Below are positions 5,547 through 8,162 of a DNA stretch of 8,162 nucleotides, one piece after another. The first letter of the stretch is position 1. Every line of letters starts with the position of its first letter. Origin of the DNA: CALAED01 sp937891035 (GTDB lineage: Bacteria > Actinomycetota > Actinomycetes > Streptosporangiales > Streptosporangiaceae). The position numbers and the translations under genes are program-made. The DNA lies in contig DASQSZ010000453.1 in the NCBI GenBank assembly GCA_035642125.1, positions 1-8,162 on the forward strand, read 5' to 3'. The notes beneath the pieces were generated by a model, which was not told the DNA's origin, searched no databases, and worked only from the letters and a program-made list of their open reading frames with translations.

Positions 5547-5621
5547 TAACCTTTGGAGCCGCACTCATCTCGCTACGCCATCAATGGCGAACGCCCTGCA
5601 CCCCGGGGCGGCCACGCCATC

Positions 5622-5627
5622 TACGAT
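5622..5627 (+). promoter_or_regulatory. Weak candidate -10 for the methyltransferase gene
   Basis: TACGAT fits TANNNT and lies 53 bp before the ATG at 5681. No TTGACA-like box stands 16-19 bp upstream (that region is CACCCCGG-rich), so this is only a weak proposal. The remainder of the 5541-5680 stretch shows no other promoter I can support. Confidence 0.2.
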
Positions 5628-5680
5628 GCAGGAGCACATCCACAGTCCTCCCGCGGCTCAGAAGGGCGAGACACCGCTCC

Positions 5681-6526
5681 ATGGCGAGTAGATCTGACTG
5701 GCTCAAGGATCCCGATGACACTGGGCCGGTCTCCCGTGTCGTATTAAAGACACACATTCCACACCCTGCGCGGATCTACGACTACCTGCTGGGCGGCAAG
5801 GACAACTTCCCCGCCGACCGCGAGGCGGCCGACGGGATCACCCGGTGCTGGCCCAGCCTGCCGAAGTCCATGCGGGCCAACCGAGACTTCCTGGCGCGCA
5901 TGGCGCACCACCTCGCCGCGGAGCAGGGCATTCGCCAATTCCTCGACATCGGGACGGGTCTGCCGACGGCCCCCAACCTGCACGAGGTGGCCCAGGCGAT
6001 CGCCCCCGAGACCCGGATCGTCTATGTCGATAACGACCCCATCGTGCTCGTACACGCCCGTGCCCTGCTCGCCGGCACCCCGGAAGGCAGGACCACCTAC
6101 ATCGACGCCGACCTGCGCGACCCAGACTCGATCCTGGCGAGCGCCTGCCTGCGCGAGACCCTCGACTTCGACCGTCCGATCGCGTTGACCCTGATCGCGA
6201 TCATGCACTACATCGAGGACGAGCGGGAGGCGGCCGACATCATCGCCCGGCTCATGCGGCCCTTGGCGCCGGGCAGCATGCTGGCCATCTCCACGACGAC
6301 GCACGAAAGCAACCCCGAAGAAGTGCTGGCGGGGATAGCCGCCTATCGGGCGCGCGGCATCCCGGTGAAGGAGCGCACCAAGGCCGAGGTGGAGGCCCTC
6401 TTCACCGGGATGGACATGCTCCCGCCCGGGATCACTTTGATCAACCACTGGCATCCCGCTCCGGGGCGACCGGTGGAAGATGACCGCGACGTCCAGATGT
6501 ATGGCGGGGTGGCCCGCAAGCCTTAG
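5681..6526 (+). CDS. SAM-dependent methyltransferase, Methyltransf_19 (DUF574) family
   Basis: This 281-residue soluble protein shows the hallmark ARIYDYLLGGKDNFPADREAA (about 30-50) of the actinomycete DUF574 methyltransferases. The SAM-binding motif I follows, FLDIGTGLPT (87-96), then a second acidic strand end IVYVDNDPIVL (113-123), DADLRDPDS (142-150) and IALTLIAIMHYIED (167-180). The fold is a class I Rossmann methyltransferase. The substrate of the family is unknown and many copies occur per genome, so no pathway can be assigned. The frame is open far upstream, but family members start about 20-30 residues before YDYLLGGKDNF, which fits the ATG at 5681; GGGCGAG about 10 bases upstream can serve as ribosome site. 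Codon 22 is TTA (5744-5746) and codons 2-31 use many A/T-ending codons, unlike the rest. Its stop TAG overlaps the stop of the convergent carrier gene by 4 bp. Confidence 0.93.
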   Translation: MASRSDWLKDPDDTGPVSRVVLKTHIPHPARIYDYLLGGKDNFPADREAADGITRCWPSLPKSMRANRDFLARMAHHLAAEQGIRQFLDIGTGLPTAPNLHEVAQAIAPETRIVYVDNDPIVLVHARALLAGTPEGRTTYIDADLRDPDSILASACLRETLDFDRPIALTLIAIMHYIEDEREAADIIARLMRPLAPGSMLAISTTTHESNPEEVLAGIAAYRARGIPVKERTKAEVEALFTGMDMLPPGITLINHWHPAPGRPVEDDRDVQMYGGVARKP

Positions 6527-7953
6527 AGCCAGCCGGGCGCGACCAGGACGAGCCAGCACACCAGCGGGGCGAAGACGACCATGCAGGCCCCGTAGATGAG
6601 CAGCTTGCGGTAGAAGACCTCCCTGTCCATGCCGCGCACGTTGGCGACCAGCAACGCTCCGGTGGTCGAGAACGGGCTGACGTCGACGATCGCCGACGAG
6701 ACGGCAAGTGCCGTGATCATGCCGACGACACCGACGCTGCCTTCCATCAGGAACGGGACGGCGAGCGGGATCAGCGCGCCGAGGATGCCCACGGTCGAGG
6801 CGAAGGCCGAAACGATCCCGCCGACATAGCAAATCAGCAGCGCCGCCAGCAGCGGAGCGCCGATGCTCGCGACGGATTCGCCCGTGTAGTCGATGGTCCC
6901 CATCTCATCGAGCACGCCCACATACGTGACCACTCCGCAGATGAGGAGCACGGTCGGCCAGGCGATCTTCTGCACCGCGCCCTTGTGCGCCTCGACGTTC
7001 GTCAGCGCCAAGATGACGGCGATCGTGATGGCCACGAAGCCCACGTCGAGGTCGAAGCCCAGCGTCGTGACGCACAGGGCGAGGATGCCGGTGAGGGTGA
7101 GGATCTGGTGCGGGGTGAGCCGCAGGTCCCCGGGCTCGGCCGGGGCGCCCCCATCCGGAGGCGCGGCCGTCGCCGTGCTCTCCTTTGCCGGCGCCGTACC
7201 CGATCCGGCGCCCACGCCCGCGCTCCCCCCCGGCCCGGCGTCCGCGCCCGACGTCGGCGCCGTCCCGCCGGCGGCGCCCGCTCCACCAGGCGTCACCGTT
7301 TCGTCCGCATCCCCTTCCGGCGCGGCTCCTACGGCTTCGGCCCGGCGATGCAGCAACTTCATGCCCCCGAAGATCCAAAACGCGATGGCGCCCGCGACGA
7401 CGTTGAACAAGAAGCTGCCGAGGAACAGCACCCCGTCGTTGCCCTCCAGCCGAGCGTTGTCCAGCACACCGTTGACGATTCCGCCGAGGACGCTGATCGG
7501 CGAGTACGCTCCGGCGTTGGTGCCGTGCGCCACCAGCACCCCGATGAGCATCGCGTTGATGCCGTGCTGGTGGGCGAACCCGAAGGCGATGGGGGCGAGA
7601 ATCGCGGCCACTGCGGGCGCGGGCGCCCCGATGCCGGTGAACAGCGCCGCGAGACAGAACATCACGATCGGGATCGCGACCAGGCGTCCGCGTACGGCGC
7701 GGATCGACGCTCGTACCACCCAGTCGATGGTCCCGTTGTTCGTGGCGATCGCGAACAGGTAGGTGATGCCGACAAGGATTACGAACAGGTCGCCGGGGAA
7801 GGCGCCCACGATGTCGTCTTCCGACATGTCCGCGACCAGGGTGCCGACTCCGAACGCGCCGACTAGCGCGAGCGCGCCCAGGTTGATCGGCCGAATGGTG
7901 GCAAGGATGAACATCGCCACCAAGACAACGATAGAGATGAGCTCGGGCGACAT
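6523..7953 (-). CDS. MatC/SLC13-like carboxylate carrier (ion transporter superfamily)
   Basis: This 476-residue inner-membrane secondary transporter probably takes up a small carboxylate such as a dicarboxylate. The first ~150 residues resemble the MatC N-terminal domain of malonate/dicarboxylate carriers: MSPELISIVVLVAMF, TNNGTIDWVV (71-80), GIGAPAPAVAAILAPIAF (107-124) and HGTNAGAYSPISVLGG (143-158). The two halves echo each other: TYLFAIATNNGTIDWV (64-79) against TYVGVLDEMGTIDY (343-356), and NAGAYSPIS (146-154) against VDVSPFSTTG (423-432), the inverted-topology repeat known for this superfamily. Between the halves (about 205-277) lies a 70-residue loop of mostly Gly, Ala, Pro, Ser and Thr. 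ATG 7951-7953 is preceded by the purine tract GGAGGAGGAGG (7966-7976), 12 bases away. It stands alone on its strand; the substrate is inferred from family only. Confidence 0.87.
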   Translation of the reverse strand: MSPELISIVVLVAMFILATIRPINLGALALVGAFGVGTLVADMSEDDIVGAFPGDLFVILVGITYLFAIATNNGTIDWVVRASIRAVRGRLVAIPIVMFCLAALFTGIGAPAPAVAAILAPIAFGFAHQHGINAMLIGVLVAHGTNAGAYSPISVLGGIVNGVLDNARLEGNDGVLFLGSFLFNVVAGAIAFWIFGGMKLLHRRAEAVGAAPEGDADETVTPGGAGAAGGTAPTSGADAGPGGSAGVGAGSGTAPAKESTATAAPPDGGAPAEPGDLRLTPHQILTLTGILALCVTTLGFDLDVGFVAITIAVILALTNVEAHKGAVQKIAWPTVLLICGVVTYVGVLDEMGTIDYTGESVASIGAPLLAALLICYVGGIVSAFASTVGILGALIPLAVPFLMEGSVGVVGMITALAVSSAIVDVSPFSTTGALLVANVRGMDREVFYRKLLIYGACMVVFAPLVCWLVLVAPGWL

Positions 7954-7974
7954 TGGCTGATCGTGCCTCCTCCT

Positions 7975-8000
7975 CCCCCGAGTCTTTGCCCCCGAGTCTT
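7975..8000. repeat. Tandem 12-bp repeat at 14-bp period upstream of the carrier gene
   Basis: CCCCCGAGTCTT occurs at 7975-7986 and identically at 7989-8000, separated by TG. The left copy abuts the ribosome-binding tract of the carrier gene. It may be a regulator-binding site or a local duplication. Confidence 0.75.
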
Positions 8001-8043
8001 ACGTGGCCGACGACGCCTTGGATGCAACCGGCGATCGTTTGTG

Positions 8044-8072
8044 ATCCTCCGCTCCCCGGAGGGCTACCGCAA
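8044..8072 (-). promoter_or_regulatory. Weak candidate promoter of the carrier gene
   Basis: On the minus strand TTGCGG (8067-8072) and GAGGAT (8044-8049) are 17 bp apart; the -10 resembles the actinomycete TAGGAT form with one change. It lies about 90 bp before the start codon. It overlaps the alternative hairpins in the same stretch, so at most one of the two readings is functional. Confidence 0.25.
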
Positions 8073-8078
8073 CCCTCC
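8046..8078. repeat. Two mutually exclusive hairpins upstream of the carrier gene
   Basis: CCTCCG (8046-8051) can pair with CGGAGG (8057-8062) around a 5-base loop. The overlapping GGAGGG (8058-8063) can instead pair with CCCTCC (8073-8078) around a 9-base loop. The shared middle segment makes the two stems exclusive. If transcription starts beyond 8078 they would be in the mRNA leader; otherwise this is just an inverted-repeat region. The rest of 8079-8162 shows no gene or signal I can support. Confidence 0.5.
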
Positions 8079-8162
8079 ACTTTCACCGCCACCCCGCCCC
8101 TCATGTGACCATTGCGAACCTCGGCCGCCCTCGGTGGAGCCGACCGGCCATCAGGCGACAGG

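Noticed and set aside
5360..5680. Upstream extension of the methyltransferase frame to 5360.
   Set aside because: The added ~107 residues are proline/arginine-rich, overlap the signal peptide of the divergent binding protein, and exceed the usual N-terminal length of the family.
5744..6832. A 362-codon minus-strand frame antisense to the methyltransferase.
   Set aside because: The sense strand carries an unmistakable DUF574 methyltransferase; the antisense frame has no domain and crosses the end of the carrier gene.
7140..7345. GC-rich repeats within the carrier gene as a possible mobile or structural DNA repeat.
   Set aside because: They keep the reading frame and are explained by a Gly/Ala/Pro-rich linker in the protein.
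6905..8104. A 399-codon minus-strand frame overlapping the carrier gene.
   Set aside because: It is the carrier sequence read in the wrong frame (Arg/Gly/His-rich) and runs through the ribosome-binding site and repeats.
7954..8162. Considered a known riboswitch upstream of the carrier.
   Set aside because: I compared the visible conserved cores of glycine, fluoride, ZTP and guanidine riboswitches from memory; none matches.

Overview
The window is very GC-rich with strong G/C preference at third codon positions. It holds a Methyltransf_19 (DUF574) type methyltransferase, a family concentrated in actinomycetes, and what looks like the tail of an actinomycete NACHT protein. Together these suggest a filamentous or related actinomycete (Actinomycetota, for example the Streptomyces or Streptosporangiales side). 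I cannot name the genus from sequence alone. Nearly all of the window is protein-coding; I saw no rRNA, tRNA, CRISPR array or insertion sequence.

Layout from left to right: (1) the last ~98 codons of a plus-strand gene, probably a NACHT-type NTPase with a membrane segment near its C-terminus (2-298); (2) a convergent minus-strand AAA ATPase/DUF4143 protein (443-1714), with three copies of a 16-bp element exactly 23 bp apart just upstream; (3) a minus-strand ABC importer operon read from 5450 down to 1815, in the order lipoprotein substrate-binding protein, permease, second different permease, ATPase. Its last three genes overlap by 11 and 4 bp, while the first two are separated by a gap holding a perfect 26-bp palindrome; (4) a divergent region (5451-5680) with a likely promoter and inverted-repeat operator for the importer; (5) a plus-strand SAM-dependent methyltransferase (5681-6526); (6) a minus-strand MatC/SLC13-like carboxylate carrier (6523-7953), whose stop codon overlaps that of the methyltransferase by 4 bp; (7) a 209-bp upstream region with a tandem repeat and alternative hairpins.

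The importer is the one clear multi-gene unit. It belongs to the NitT/TauT (nitrate, sulfonate, taurine, thiamine-precursor, aromatic-acid) type and is complete: SBP, two non-identical permeases forming a presumed heterodimer, and one ATPase. Its substrate is not given by any neighbouring enzyme. The carrier at the right is a secondary transporter for a small carboxylate, possibly malonate or another dicarboxylate. The methyltransferase and the AAA/DUF4143 protein have no obvious functional tie to either transporter.

I do not see a convincing new multi-gene system. The points most worth a second look are the 23-bp-phased repeats before the DUF4143 gene, the apparent ATC start (or ATG-to-ATC change) of the first permease, the loss of the conserved EAA-loop glycine in that same permease, and the 26-bp palindrome between the SBP and permease genes.
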